Origin: Arthrobotrys musiformis
Lineage: Eukaryota; Ascomycota; Orbiliomycetes; Orbiliales; Orbiliaceae
Assembly: GCA_036971715.1 (NCBI GenBank)
Contig: JAVHJL010000005.1
Coordinates: 2,790,001-2,854,000, forward strand
Length of the DNA: 64,000 nucleotides
Direction: 5' to 3'
Shown here: piece by piece, positions 22,301 to 34,505 of the stretch
Numbering within the stretch: position 1 is the stretch's first letter
Layout: each line of letters opens with the position of its first letter
Translations under genes and position numbers: made by a program
The notes under the pieces: generated by a model
The model's database searches: none
What the model saw: only the letters and a program-made list of their open reading frames with translations
Told to the model about the DNA's origin: nothing

Positions 22301-24088
22301 CGAGCGGTTCATAATACATCAGAATGTCGCTAAATATAAAGAATGCCTGTGCCGTTTTGATGATTTCGAGACTGATATACAAGGATACGGGAACGAGCGT
22401 CTGGAATAGAATTACGGCGGTCCAGAAAGTTATGAGGCCATCGACGCCCGGAGAGCCACCGATTGATCCGTACTCGAAAAAACTCTGCGACGCATCTTTT
22501 TTGCCGGAGAACACTCCTTGGACGATTCCGGAGAGCAAACACATGATAAACAAAATGATAAAGTTAAGGAGGACCTAAAAATCTGGTTAGAAAAACGGCG
22601 AGTATTAAGCGGTAACGAGGAGCTTTCATACATTGATGTTAAGTTCGCGTTGGATTCGGCTACGCTTCGTAGGTGTGATACCGGCGTTCATCATGATCTT
22701 GGTTTCGCTACCAGTGAAGAGGACAACGCCAACCGCCCAGTCGGTATTTCTGAGGGAACAGCCACGGAGAAGTAGATTGTTAACAGATATCGGCTCGGTC
22801 ATTGGCACCGTTGGCTTATTCGGGTCCGTAGCATCGACCTGATCCCACTTGACAAGACCAGTATATGCATAAAGGTTGGCGTGAGGACCTTCACTCTCAA
22901 TCGTGAACCGGGCTTTCTCGCAGTCTCTGGCATGTTTTATCCCGGCGCCGCAATGCAATGCATGTCGGACTTTTAAGTTTGTTTCGCCGTCGAGATTCTT
23001 CGTCTCTACGTAGCAAGCCCCGTCGGCATCGGATGTTGCGAGAATGACAACGTCGGCGGGGACCTCTTCGTTATTATAGATGCGAACCCAGTCGCCGACA
23101 CGAACGTTTTTCCAGTTATCCCTCTTGAACTTAGCAGGTGACTCGTTTTTGGGATCGTAGTGGGGATCAACAACCGAGCCGTAGAACTTCCCGTTTGAAG
23201 GGGTTTTGTTTTGGGGAGGGATGGTAGCGGATCTTTCATTGACGCCCGGTGTGAAAGAGAAGCGATTGCTTGTGGGGGCTGGCGACGGCACCGGCGTCAT
23301 TTGAATGGCTTCGCCGTCATCGGCGTCGGCAATGGTATAGATGGAGGCTCTAGTTTGCATTCTTTGTAATTGGCCGGGTTTCGGGTCTCCACCAGCAGCC
23401 TGTTCTGTCTTGCCTTTGTTCCTCAAAGATTTGGAAAGATGAAAAAGATATCGAAGGCCTCGCGTGGTCGCCTTTTTTATCCTCCTCCACAAGGATACTT
23501 GGTCATCGGTAACGTTGACGTTGGGAACTCCGAGAAGGATGTGGACGGGCGTGTTGTTGAGTTCAAGGTCTAGAATGGTTCTTCGGTAGTCTTCGATGGC
23601 ATCTTTTATTCCAGTGATGAGAAGGATTGCAACAAGAGGGATACATCCGAGCTCGGGGTTCGAAGCTCCAAAGATTGCGAAGATCTAGAAATTATGAGCA
23701 AACGGAACATTGATTGAACCTAATTGGTGAGTAGGCCTACCTGTAAGATAGTGATGAATAGGAAATAAATGTTAGCAACATTGTGGAATTGTAGCCAGAG
23801 GTTTTTCGGAATGAAGGACAATGGTGTGTATTTTGCCGTTCGAATTTTATTTCTGGCATACTGGGAGACGGGTTTCCCATCTTCATCCTGCTCCTCCGCC
23901 GGTAGGGGCAGGTTGATATAAACGTTGCGACCGATGTGACGGGTTTCCTCGCCCTCATCGCTATCGGAAGAGGATGGGCCGGCCATTTTCCCAGATTCGC
24001 CACCATCCAACTGGGGTTTCTCTTCTTTTCGGCCCCAGAGGGACCTCCGTTTCTTCCCTTCCGACTCGTCAGGCATCTGAGAAGCCAT
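19342..24088 (-). CDS. DNF1: P4-type phospholipid-translocating ATPase, Dnf1/Dnf2 type
   Basis: Aminophospholipid flippase that moves lipids from the outer to the inner leaflet of the plasma or endosomal membrane. Exons, in transcript order: 23741-24088, 22632-23684, 20897-22574, 20642-20832, 20492-20568, 20273-20425 and 19342-20209, giving 1455 residues. Motifs: SQYARNKIRTAKYTPLSFIP; DKVRVGDWV-like actuator region (NVRVGDWVRIYNNEEVPAD); KNLDGETNLK; VPVSLYISLE in TM4; phosphorylation site IFSDKTGTLTQN (Asp about 582); FKAQSPDEAALV; LWVLTGDKVETAINIGFSCN; AIGDGANDVAMIQEADVGVG; and C-terminal membrane segments with FFYKNIVWTFVLFWYQIY. YEPLDYPCTPKSWNISDD before the DKTGT, and KKCTINGRPYGEAYTEAFAG after it, place it with Dnf1/2 rather than Drs2 or Neo1. 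The cytosolic tail is Ser/Arg-rich. A CDC50-family partner is expected elsewhere in the genome. Confidence 0.93.
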
Positions 24089-24664
24089 CCGGGGCCGATC
24101 CGGGTATTAATGCTCCAGAGTTCGGTTTACCGTAGAAAATAGCCAAGAATAATCGGGAGGAGAGGTGTGCGAGAGAGGGGAGAGGTAGGAGGAGGGGGGA
24201 AGGGAGGAGGAGGATGGAGAGGGAGGCGAAAGTGGCACCAGTTGATCAGTTTTGGTCGGCTACTAGATTTGCTGTTGATTATGATGGCGATGGGCAGGCG
24301 TGTTGTTGTTGTTGTTCTTGATGATGATGACGATGTGGTGGTGGCGGTCGTTATTGGTCACTGCACAGGCGGCTAAGAAGTACGTGCACAAGTTAAGTTA
24401 CTTAAGCACCAACTTCGCTTCAGGGTATTAATAGGTCGTGGTCGTGGTCGTGGTCGTGTTATTATTGGACTAATCTGACCTCGCAGCCTTATCAGGATGA
24501 GCCCCGAAGAAACGGCACGAAGGAAAAGAAGGCGAAGGAGAAGAGGAGGCGGAGAATGGGGGTGATTGGTGATTCTGTTCTTCTTCCTCTTCCTTCTACT
24601 ACTTCTTCTTGCGGTTTGGTTTTTGGAATGGACTTGATTTGATTTGATTTGAAATTGATTCGGG

Positions 24665-24666
<2 letters not shown>

Positions 24667-24697
<31 letters not shown>
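24667..24697. repeat. T31 mononucleotide tract
   Basis: Uninterrupted run of about 31 T, roughly 580 bases upstream of the flippase start codon. Confidence 0.95.
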
Positions 24698-24855
24698 CTC
24701 CCTTTTCCCTTCCGGATGAGGCCGGCAAGGTCGGTAGGTCGCAGGTTTGATGCCTTTTGGCTTTTTCAGTCGTTCACTTAGGTCGTTCTTGTTTGTTCGT
24801 AAGCCCGAAAGGAAAAGGATACAGAGTTGAATCGAATAAAATAAAATAAAAATAT

Positions 24856-24899
24856 AATAGAATAGAATAGAATAGAATAGAATAGAATAGAATAGAATA
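24856..24899. repeat. (AATAG)n pentanucleotide array
   Basis: About nine exact copies of AATAG between AT-rich flanks. Confidence 0.95.
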
Positions 24900-25951
24900 A
24901 AAGATTTGAAGTGAGACTTGTTCAGCAGGACAGATCAGGACAGGTCAGCTCGAACCAATTGGGCGATCGAATTAACAAGTTGTTGGCACTGTTGAAATAG
25001 AAATAGCAATGGTCCCTGGAGGCGATTCTATTGGGAGAGACATGAGAAAGAGCAGGCGGGAGGGTGAGACTGGAATGGGAGGCTGATACTAAAAAAGGTC
25101 CAGGCGTGTGTGTGTGATTCGAGGAATTGAAATTCTACTACTTGGGGGGGAAATGAAAACAAGAATAAGAATACGAATAGAACAAGAACAAGAATATCGC
25201 GATGTGGAAGGGGGTGAGGAAGACGAAGAGGATGAGGATGAGGATGAGGATGAGAAGAGGAAAGGGGCTTTGCTTTGCCTTGCTCTGCTTCAAGATCTCT
25301 GATCTGATGACGGGTCACAGCCTGGCCGGCCGGTTGGGTCGTCCGTTCCAGCTTGGTTGGTTGGCTGGTTGGCTGGTCGCTTTGCTTGGTTTGCTTGGGT
25401 CGCAGCAGCTTCGACTTCAACTGCACAAAGACAAAGAAGCAGCAGCAGCAGCTGGGCGGATGTGATCGGGCCCGGGCGGATGTAGAAAGTGAATGGAAAT
25501 CCGGTCGCGTCTGAGTGCCTGTCGTTTAAATTTGGTGCCGCCCAGTGCCCAAGAACCTCAAATAGTCCCTTCCAACCACACCGGAACGACCAGAATAGAA
25601 ATGCCGGTGCCCCTGCCACTGCCTGCACCGGCTTCTTTGGCTCCCATCGGCTTCCCACTTTCCTTCCTTCGTTCTTTCCCTTTCCTTTTCTTTTCTTTTT
25701 CTTTCCTTCCTTTTTTTTTTTTTAATTTAATTTATTATATTTTATTTCTACACAAAGAAAGAAAGATACATGGCCTGGGGATCATGCTGACTAACCAAGC
25801 AAGCAGGTACCTGGGCAAGGACACACCTCTTACCTACTTGGGAACGCAACCTGCACCCTGCTGCGACATGCAACATGCAACATGCAGCCCGTGTGGCTGA
25901 ATCTGGCGAACAAAGAACGAAACATCATTGACATCAACATCAACATCAACA

Positions 25952-28244
25952 ATGGTACGTCTTCCATGTCCCTCTTACATAAGTATGTACCTGCTTACCC
26001 AGGGCACCCTACCCTAGACTCCCCCCACCGAGCTTTCCATCGTCGAAGACTCCCAGGGAGACGACGATTCCGACTACAGCTTTGAAGCAGATCTTGCCAG
26101 GCACAAATCCAGACGGGCAGCTTTTAAGATCGAGCTTGAAAATCATTCTCAAAACATGTCAGCCCGTCGGCCTAAACGGAAAACCCCTACCATCAAGGCT
26201 ATTGCTGCCTCATCTTCGCTCTCTCCTAACCAGCATAGTCTTCATGATCTTCACCAAACACGTCCGCCCTTGTCGCCCTTGTCCATCCATGAATCTTCAA
26301 GCGAAGGCGATAGTGAAGATGACATCCTTGCCTTCTTAAACCCAAGGCAACGGCTAGGCCTCAGCAGCTTACAAACCACCGCTCCGAAGCTTACCATGGC
26401 TGATATTCGAGAGAAAGTGGCCAAAAACAAAGCGAGAGACGAAGAAATACGCCGTGCTCAGAGGCTTCTCGAGGAGAGCGAATCTTTGAACATAAAAGAC
26501 CAGACTCGGCCATCAAGTACGGATATCGGCGCCTACTTTAAATCCCAGGAGGGGATGCCCGCCGTCCTCAATGTCCTAAACCCAGGCAGTGAAAAATCTA
26601 GCCAGCTTCCAATATGGTCGTTCTTCAGCGGCGCCGCTGTGGCACACCATATCCCGCTAGATAACCTGTACGCTTCAATCCGTGACAGCAGTTGTACGAG
26701 CGCTTTTCTGGGGCCTAGTGACGGCGAGCCAGGTAACCAAACCCCGCCTCTCTCTCCTTTTTTTTGGTCTTAAAGTTAAAATAAATTAAAATAAACTGTA
26801 AATAATCTCGAAAACTAACATTGGGAAATGGTGAAGACATTCGTGGCTTCTTGGTGTCTGGTGCCATGGCCGACTGTTTAGAGATCTGTTCCTCAACTTT
26901 AGAGTCCCCTCTCCGCCAACTCCTTCTCGATGCAGGTATACATCGACCCCAAGAAACATATATCCCTTATCCACTACCATTTACCTAACACCCCGCATTA
27001 GTCTGCTTGGGAGGTGATGAGGATATCTCATTCGCTTGTTTCACTCTGATCACAGCAGGTCTATCCCCGTCCAGATTAAAAATACCGACTTTCTAACTTC
27101 CAGTGAAACTAGACTCTTCATAAACAATTCGAATCTATTCTAGACCCAAAGGGAATACGGCGCATATTTGAGTTGATCGGTGGCTCGAGACACGCTCTAG
27201 ACCCTGGAAAGCCCCTAGAAGCCATTTATCAGGGTATATATCCCAGCCCATGTACCAGTCAAGGAGTACAATAGCTAATCCAACAGTAACTATTATAGAG
27301 GGAGATTCTAATAATACCGACTGGCCAAGTTTTTCGTATAGCCCAAATTGGTGGAACATATCTCTGGTTCTAAAAATGCTAAGCCAGCTTATACAGGGGT
27401 ATCCTCAACAATGCACAGCAACCTAATAGCCAACTAAGATTTGTTCAAGCTAACTTAACCGCCCACAATAGCTTAGATAACCACTGTCTACAGGCTATCT
27501 GGGGCCTAGTTCTCCGTTTCTCGCTGGATTGGCGACGGATGAAAGAGCAAATTGGCCAGGTCGAATTCCTTTTTTTGGTGGAAAGGCTTCTTACGCATTT
27601 CGAGCTCAGGGGTGATACATTGATTCAGGTAATAGGTGCCTGTCAGAATCCTTAAGCACATCTGAGGTGCTAACATATACCTATTGCAACAGGCTATCTT
27701 GTTGGAAGCGCAGGCTTCTGTTACTAATCGAACACTCCAGGTACAACTACTTGGGATGTTGCCGGTGACAAGCGGATTCTCACATGATTTCAGGAAAAGG
27801 CTCGCGAGACTGTTTCTCTCGGGAAACCCAGCCTATACTAGAGAGGAGCCCGGCCCGGGCATTCTTATGGGTAGTATTGTGAGTACCCTGAGGAGCAAGG
27901 AAGTGAGGATATCAAAAGGTGAATCACATGCCCAGTTACAAAATATCATCGATATCATGAACATCGCAGTCGACGATGCCCGGTGGTGTGTCAACGTTTT
28001 GGAACGTGACGGGGGAGGAGGTTCTGAAAATCTGTTGGAAAAACTGATTGTACACCTTAAACATTCTAAGGAGGCCATCCAGGAGGCTGGTGCTGAGCTG
28101 AATATTGAGAAATCGAACGCGAAGGATTCATTCGCGAAGCTCATCATCCGACTCGAGGCTATTCGGCAAAAGAAGCGGGCGACCCAAACAGTGGTAAGTA
28201 AATACTTCCGCCCGAATTCAAGACAGGCCACGGATAATCCTTAA
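25952..28244 (+). CDS. Unrecognised nuclear protein with C-terminal PIP box; possible Nse6/SLF2-like
   Basis: Not confidently recognised. Best model: ATG at 25952-25954 followed at once by a GTACGT donor, then exons 26018-26732, 26837-26935, 27002-27058, 27144-27233, 27299-27398, 27472-27628 and 27693-28244, giving 590 residues with all frames kept. The N-terminus is polar with basic RRPKRKTPTIKAIA and acidic SSSEGDSEDDI stretches, suggesting a disordered nuclear region. The middle (about 185-420) is helical and hydrophobic (IWSFFSGAAVAHH, FLVSGAMADCLEICS, CLQAIWGLVLRFSLDWRRM). Near the C-terminus QTVVSKYF fits the PCNA-interacting consensus QxxhxxYF exactly, within a basic context. The layout of disordered N-terminus and helical C-terminal domain suggests an Smc5-Smc6 loader such as Nse6/SLF2, but this is a guess. 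An ATG at 26156 is an alternative start. Confidence 0.72.
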
Positions 28245-28471
28245 AGTCACCATGTAATCTACGATCTTAAGGGCAATGTGAGAATGCTCAATAAGAATGA
28301 CAACGCTATCAGCTAGAATAAATCAAAGGGAGAAGAATAGAGGAAAAGGTGCAACTGGCATATCCGTGCGCGTTCAACAGGGTTCGATTTGCGATGGTTG
28401 CACTCCCTGTCCATAAAGTGAACGTCAACGAGCAATTAATCGTATATTTCCTTTTCTTCTTCTTTCTTTTT

Positions 28472-29264
28472 CTAATCGTAGAACTTGCGGTTAGGTGAGG
28501 GCCCGAATAGGGTGTTTCGGACCGCAGGTAATGCTTCGTCCTCAAGAATACTGAGGCGCTCCTCAAAGGTGTTGTTAATATCGATACGGCCACTCCCGCT
28601 GATAATGTATACGCCTCCGGCACTATAGTCTGATATTAGCAGAGCCAGATGGTTGGTACTAGGGAGACTCACCAATCCGTCGGTAGTTCTCCGGATTCAT
28701 CCAATGTAATCTTAATGCTTTGACCCGTCTTGTCCGTATATACTGAGGAGGCAGAGGAGGCAGCAGATTTAACCAGATCGAAGTCCGCTTTTCTAGCTCT
28801 GACTGAGATACTTGTTTCTGCGAGTGCAAATGCACCTTCCAAGATCAACCCTTCGAGAACCTGGGCGTATCTGGTTTTATCATCGGCGATCTGGCTCAAG
28901 CTTTTCCTTGCGTCTTCAAAAATACTCTCTAATAGTTCCTGCCTGACACCTAACACCTTGAGCCTCGTCTTGTTCGTGACATTCGATCGGGCTATCTGTT
29001 GTGATAGCTCGGCTTGCTTGTGCTTTCGCTCGAATTGTGTGTCAATAGCGACGGTTTCGGAGCGTACGAGCCTTCCCTTTTCGATAGTGAATTCTTCGTC
29101 CGCTTTTATTTGGATCTCATGGGCCTTCTCTTGCGCTTCCTGCTTAATGAACGCCGTCATCTTCTTCAGCTCCCCCGCTACCTGACCATCAGAACATCAG
29201 TTAGCCAAGGATCTCAGATATGCCTAGCATTTCAAGAATATACCTGGTCATCTGTCAACGACAT
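28472..29264 (-). CDS. VMA4: V-type proton ATPase subunit E
   Basis: Peripheral-stalk subunit of the V1 sector of the vacuolar proton pump. Exons 29244-29264, 28673-29181 and 28472-28622 give 226 residues, the usual size. The first exon encodes only MSLTDDQ. Then come VAGELKKMTAFIKQEAQEKA (amphipathic stalk helix), EEFTIEKGRLV, KQAELSQQIARSNVTNKTRL, RYAQVLEGLILEGAFAL and, across the second join, LPTDCAGGVYIISGSGRIDI with NNTFEERLSILEDEALPAVR and the terminal LFGPSPNRKFYD. The Cys of DCAGGV is created by the splice (TG+T). The gene converges on the PIP-box gene with only 227 bases between stops. Confidence 0.95.
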
Positions 29265-30165
29265 CGTAGATATATCTCCGATTTGTAGGCTTGATGTGTT
29301 TAAGTTTTTGAGTGGCTCAAGTGAGGTGCATCTGGAGGTTCGATGCCGGAGGTTGGTTGTGGATGCGTGGGTCTTGGTTTGATGGAGTTAAGTTAGGTAG
29401 CCACTCGAGACTCGCGACCAAAGCCAGTTATCAAAGCTCGGTAAGCTAGAGATACCCGAGACGCCAGTGCCTGAGCATACCACCTAACGCAACACCAAGC
29501 TACCAATGTAAATGGCATTGGCTTTCTCCGTGGAATATAGTAGTCTCGGGGACGCTCTGTGGAAGAAACATCGAGGGCTGTATTTCAGTAGCCAAGTACC
29601 TAAAGCTCTTGCTTTCCCTTGAGGACGGACCGGGAGCTTAAAATTGTGCTTCGTAGGTAGTTATTCATATATGGGGAGAGTACCTCACGACTTCAGGGCA
29701 GGTATGGCCCTATCTTTATATAACTACTTAAGTACCTAAGCAGTCTAGTAAAGTACTCCAGTAGGTACCTACATATTTGTCTACCACCGACAACCTCTCA
29801 GAAACACGCTATATACAATACAATACGCAGCTAAAGGGCCTGCTTCCGGAACTCGAAGTCAAAATCCAAGATCTACTAGACACCGACTCCTCAAACACCA
29901 ATGCCCTTGCAACATTTTCTCGCTGAAAAAAAAAAGAAGAAAAAAAAAAGGAGGAGGATGAAGAGGGAAAGGGAAAGAATCGGGGGTAAATTACTCCAAG
30001 CAGGTCTCTAAATAACTAAAAATATAGCAGTTACTATGTTATAGCCCATATCCGAATATCAAATAGCCTATTCCTCGGGAGCACACGCCCTATAACCGCC
30101 CACTCGCCGCTAATTGGTTAGATGGCAAAGTATGTCAACGCTAGGTGCCCAGCCCCATTTCACAG
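29265..30165. other. VMA4 upstream region
   Basis: About 900 bases with TACCTAAG/TACTTAAGTACC motifs at 29598-29612 and 29724-29772 and an A/G-rich stretch at 29924-29980. Contains the VMA4 promoter by position. No gene is supported. Confidence 0.6.
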
Positions 30166-31742
30166 CTAGCCACTCTGATTATGGTCCCTGGGTGACGAAG
30201 ATGCATCCGACTCTGATTCGAGCTCAGCCAATATCTCCCGGGTTTCTGTCATTGTGCGGCGGCGGGGTATCGTACCGTATCTTGTCGGCAAGGTCGGTGA
30301 AGGTTCGCGCTGCACAAAGGAAACTGATTTTACATTTAGATATCTGAGCCAACCTTCTGAGACGCTTGGAGAACTAGGTGGCTCTGTGAGGAGATGGGTG
30401 TGCTCGGATTCTTCATCGTGTTCGGGTATGCCATCATCCGCGTCCTGCACAAACACCTGACTACTTTGTTCTAGCCTCCATGACAATGCGAGGACGCCTG
30501 ACAACAATATGAGGACCCCTAACGCTATCTTTAAGGCAAGCGGGCGACGGGTACTGTTAGCTTCTAAATCCAGTAGGGTGTGGAATCGGTGGGGTTTTTC
30601 CCATACGAGTGATGATGATAGAGTAGAGAGCCTCCCCGCTTGGTTATAATATATGAGCCCGTTTGAAATCGCAAAAATATTGTAGACGCAAAAAACAAGC
30701 GGATAAAGAACGCTCGTGGAGCAGAGCTTTAACCCTTTATGGAGGTAAAATAGCTGGAATAGGGCCGCCGCAACGAGGCTGATGACGATTGTCCAAGACG
30801 GCCAGCTGGTAAACTGGTTATCCCCAGTTACGACAGTTCGTATCAGGAGTTCAACGGCCGACTTTGCTAAAAGGAGAGAATCTGCTGACAAAATACCACT
30901 GAAGGGGTATCTGGTTAACGAAAATTTTATCTCTCCCCGTCCTCAGTAACACCAAAAGCTGACATGCCCACAATATTCTTACCTGATGCTGCCATAGGCT
31001 GTGCCACGAATGATCCGCCATCTACCACTGGCTCCCGGCCGCCTTGAGCTGTTGCTCATTTGCGCAATGCATTGCAAAATTATTATAATTATACCTTGGC
31101 CCACAAGCCATACCAAAAAACCCCTTCGGTATAGAAGTAAAATAAGTTCATCCAGGTTATGTACTGGTTCTTTGATGGTGCCGAATACCGCTATGAGGCC
31201 AGCTCCCATACAAACGAGGACGGTGCCGATGAGAGAAAGAAGGGTGAATGGTTCCCCCAGAAGAGCGCTAGCACATATAGAATTGAATACCAAACCAGAC
31301 TGCCGCAATCAGGAGATAGTTATTAGCAGGGTCTGTTAAGAGAGAAAGAAGGGGGGGTGCTTGTGACCCTTCTGGCTAAGAGGGGATTGTCTTGGAAATG
31401 TGGCTTACAGCCTGTAAAGGGGACAGTATAACCAGTGGTAAAGTTCCAATCTGAACCGAGCTCCCGAGAATATTCGAAGTTATGAAGAGTCCCATGCCAA
31501 TCTGCGAATCCCAATTTTTTTCTTAATTTTAGTTTTCCAATTTGTTGATTTCTCTTCCCGGCTTTTAGAAACGGGGTCCCTACCTGCCATCTTCGCCGCC
31601 GGTATGGCGGCCGCTGGCTCGGCCGCTGTTCTTCTAGCAAATGTGATTTCCGCTGGAGTGTAAGTCCGAGGGATTGAATGGATGTCGATACGACTCCGAC
31701 GAAAATGCCGATAACGATAGCCACATGCGAGGAGAGGTCCAT
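30166..31742 (-). CDS. NIPA-family magnesium transporter
   Basis: Multi-pass membrane protein of the NIPA/DUF803 group, proposed to carry Mg2+ across plasma or endosomal membranes. Exons 31584-31742, 31409-31501, 30983-31299 and 30166-30898 give 433 residues. Membrane segments are evident: HVAIVIGIFVGVVSTSIQSL, the stretch IGMGLFITSNILGSSVQIGT, LPLVILSPLQASGLVFNSIC, LLSLIGTVLVCMGAGLIAVF, LVWLVGQGIIIIILQCIAQM, WTIVISLVAAALFQLFYLHK, LYPLVFCVYNIFAISNGLIY and a final one near ALKIALGVLILLSGVLALSW. The cytosolic tail is acidic and Ser/Thr-rich. FNSICASALLGEPFTLLSLI and SADSLLLAKSAVELLIRT are typical family signatures. The start ATG at 31742 is the first in frame. MRS2, an unrelated Mg2+ channel, lies about 12 kb away. 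Confidence 0.88.
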
Positions 31743-32691
31743 GGGCTGTGGGAGCAGACTAGCAGCCGCCGGGAAAGCGGCTGCATTCAACGGTGAATCT
31801 GGTGCCGAACAACCCTCTCTCGGTGGTAAATAGTGGACTTGATAGGTGAAGTAAATCGGATGCTAAGGCTGCACGCTTTAACCCGTTGAGTTCTAAAGAA
31901 GGCCCGCCTTCAATCAGGAGCGGTGTCGTGTGCTGCCCTCGGCGGGTTGACAACTTGAAAGAGGGGGTAGGGCAGAAAATGGTCGTCGGTCGTCGATAGT
32001 TTCCAGCGAATGATCGGGTGGAGATTTTGGTAGGGGTGCTGTCGGTGTTTATGAGGGTAGCCTGTACTGTTGGCTTGAACCTTGGGAGGGTGGTGGATAT
32101 GGATGTCTCCTTGGTCTTGATATGACAAGGTTGGAGAAGCATGGACAGGCAGGTGTCATTCCCGAGTAAGTTCGTGAAGCCTAGGCAAAAAGGTCAGGTG
32201 CGAACAAGGAGCCAGAGACGCCAGGAACAGCGATGGGGAATCGGGGCTGGCAGACCCCGAGGCCATACTCACGTAGGGTCGTAGGGACCTACCCAAGCAG
32301 GTACTCAAAGAACAAGGTGGATGCGATGGGCGGACCGGACTGGGGAAGTTGTTGCCGCGGCGTGTTGTTGTCGTTGGCGTTGTGGTTGTGGTTGTGGTTG
32401 TGGTTGTTGTCGTTGTCGCGGCGGTGCGCCCCCAAGCGCGCATCTTCCACCCAGCGAACTAGGAAACATTCGCTCTCGCAGAACCAGAATCTCAACCTCA
32501 ACATCAACATCAACCTCAACATCAACCTCAACTTCGATTCAAATCCAAATCCAGATCCAAATCCAAATAATTCAAATAAATAAATCTCACCCACATCGGT
32601 CCCATGAGGCAGCCCTGTTGAATACCCTCCCACGATCCTCCAGCCGGAACACGACAAAGAAGACCCTCTATCCACGACCACGATCACAAAC
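31743..32691. promoter_or_regulatory. Divergent region NIPA / unknown gene, simple repeats
   Basis: Contains GTGGTT/GTTGTC repeats at about 32363-32420 and AACCTCAACATCAACATC-type repeats at about 32490-32580. Frames across these repeats are low complexity and rejected. Promoters for both flanking genes are expected here. Confidence 0.55.
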
Positions 32692-34505
32692 ATGATGGCC
32701 CCGGCACCTCGGGCTAATGCCCCTCGAAACCCTGAGGAGATGTCCCACATGATGTCAGAATTTCACCGACAATCCTTGATACACCAACCGCCTGTAGATC
32801 AGACCAACCAACCTTCTACCACCGGTTACGGCCTTTTCTCCATGCAAACCTCTCTCCAGTCCCCATCAGAACTGGAGCCGTCGCAAAGGCTTTGGCCGCA
32901 AAGCGAGTTTGTTACAAATGTTATCGAGGCGCCCCTTGAACGTGCCAATCCAGGGTGGAGGGATCACGACCTTATCAATGCTTCTTCACTTAGACAGCGG
33001 GCCGAGGCTGGCATGCAGAACCCTACAGACGCGACTGCAACTAAATCGATTTTCCAAAAACCGAAAATCTTACAAGGAGGCACATTGGGTCAAGGTGTAA
33101 ATTCGAATGGTGCTGCTGCCGCCGCTACACGGGACGGGAGGAAGACCATTCCTAGCCATCTCACGCATATGAAATACAAAGTATGCTCCAAGTTCGGATG
33201 CTTAAATCTTTATTGTAGCTCTTTCTAACAAACGGCACAAAACAGGGATTTGATCCTCTAGAAGCAGAAATTGGGGGCACCGATCCGTAAGTATCAACCA
33301 ACCCCAACTCGTAGCGATGCTATAATAACCCGATGGCTCACGTCCGTAGGTCCACCCACCGAACGGAAAACACCGCAAAAGGTACGGCGAGCTTTGGGTC
33401 CAAGGCCCGTAGGCGCACCGATACCGTGTCTCTGGTCGAAGAAGAACAAAAGCGACGAGATCTAGAACACCAACTTGCCAATTTCCCCCCAATACTACCC
33501 GGATGTCTCTGGAATACTCTTTCCGAGGAGGAAGCAGAGAGCAGGCGCGCAGCCGTTGAAGATGATATGAGGTTGAAGTGGAATATTCCGTCGGCCCGCC
33601 CATCAAGTCCAAATTTGACCCGACGCGCAACTTATAATAAGCATGGGGGCGCGAACAGACGGACTTCAATATCCATGGCGCACGAGGACAAAGGGTTTTC
33701 ATCGGCGATTGGCTATAGTATGGGGAATTCCGTCTCTCAAAAACACGAGGGTGAAAAGCAGGCCAACACTCTGCTGCTTACAGCATCTTCTTCTTCTTCC
33801 TCAATTGAAAGCAATACGTACGCATCGGTGAAGGTTACCCATCCGCTCCTCATCGCGAACAATAATACCTGGAATCGCATTCTCGGACACATGCAGAACC
33901 ACGGGACGATCGTGAACCCCTTCAACCATAAGGCGAAATTTCGGTTAAAGGCGTGTTTCCCACCGGGGACGCCGGTGGACATACTTGCAAGCGGTGACAC
34001 AAGGCAATCCGAGTATCCAGTCAACCCGGATATGTTAAAACGAGCCAACGAGGTGGTTATGGGGCCCGATTGGATCAAGATGACGTACGAAACAGAATCC
34101 CAGGCTGCGGGCTCTCTTAACTCAAATGGAGTGCATTTCGACGGGTTCCCCTTGGAGGTATCCTTATGGAATGAGGTGGATGACCTGGGTTCAAGAATCA
34201 GCGTTCCGACCGAGAGACCACGGTGGATGATCCTCTCGGGTGACGCAGGGGGTGGGAATCCGCTCAGAAAGCCTACAAAGCCTACCTCAGAGCCTACGAA
34301 GGTGGCATTACAGGGGTCTGACAGGCAGCTAGTTGTTCTCCACGACGAGGCTATCTTTCTTAAACATCCCGGGCTAATGGATACGGTGAAAGAGTTTGTG
34401 TATGGGTACCTTTTCCAGAGCACCGCAAGATACGATGATGAAGGGAACTATATCAAGGGGAGTGGGGGGGTTCTTTTGGATCTGTGGCATCTTCTGACGA
34501 GTTGA
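32692..34505 (+). CDS. Unrecognised fungal protein, 561 residues
   Basis: No family recognised. Exons 32692-33180, 33246-33286 and 33350-34505 join in frame with GTATGC and GTAAGT donors; the tiny middle exon encodes GFDPLEAEIGGTD. The N-terminal half is Gln/Asn/Ser/Pro-rich and likely disordered. A charged helix, EEEQKRRDLEHQLANFPP, and SEEEAESRRAAVEDDMRLKW follow, then a Ser-rich linker. The C-terminal ~220 residues look folded: VTHPLLIANNNTWNRILGHM, KAKFRLKACFPPGTPVDILA, RWMILSGDAGGGNPL and LVVLHDEAIFLKHPGLMDTV. There is no signal peptide or membrane segment. Two adjacent ATGs (32692, 32695) could start it. Expression is probable given clean introns and an uninterrupted 1.1-kb last exon; function unknown. 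Confidence 0.75.

Larger units (their letters stand above)
24089..25951. other. Divergent upstream region with simple repeats
   Basis: Nearly 1.9 kb between the flippase start and the next gene. It contains GGA-rich sequence at 24160-24230, a T31 tract at 24667-24697, an (AATAG)n array at about 24856-24899, GGATGA repeats at about 25228-25255, GGTTGGCT repeats at 25355-25380 and pyrimidine runs at 25660-25725. No gene is supported. Confidence 0.6.
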
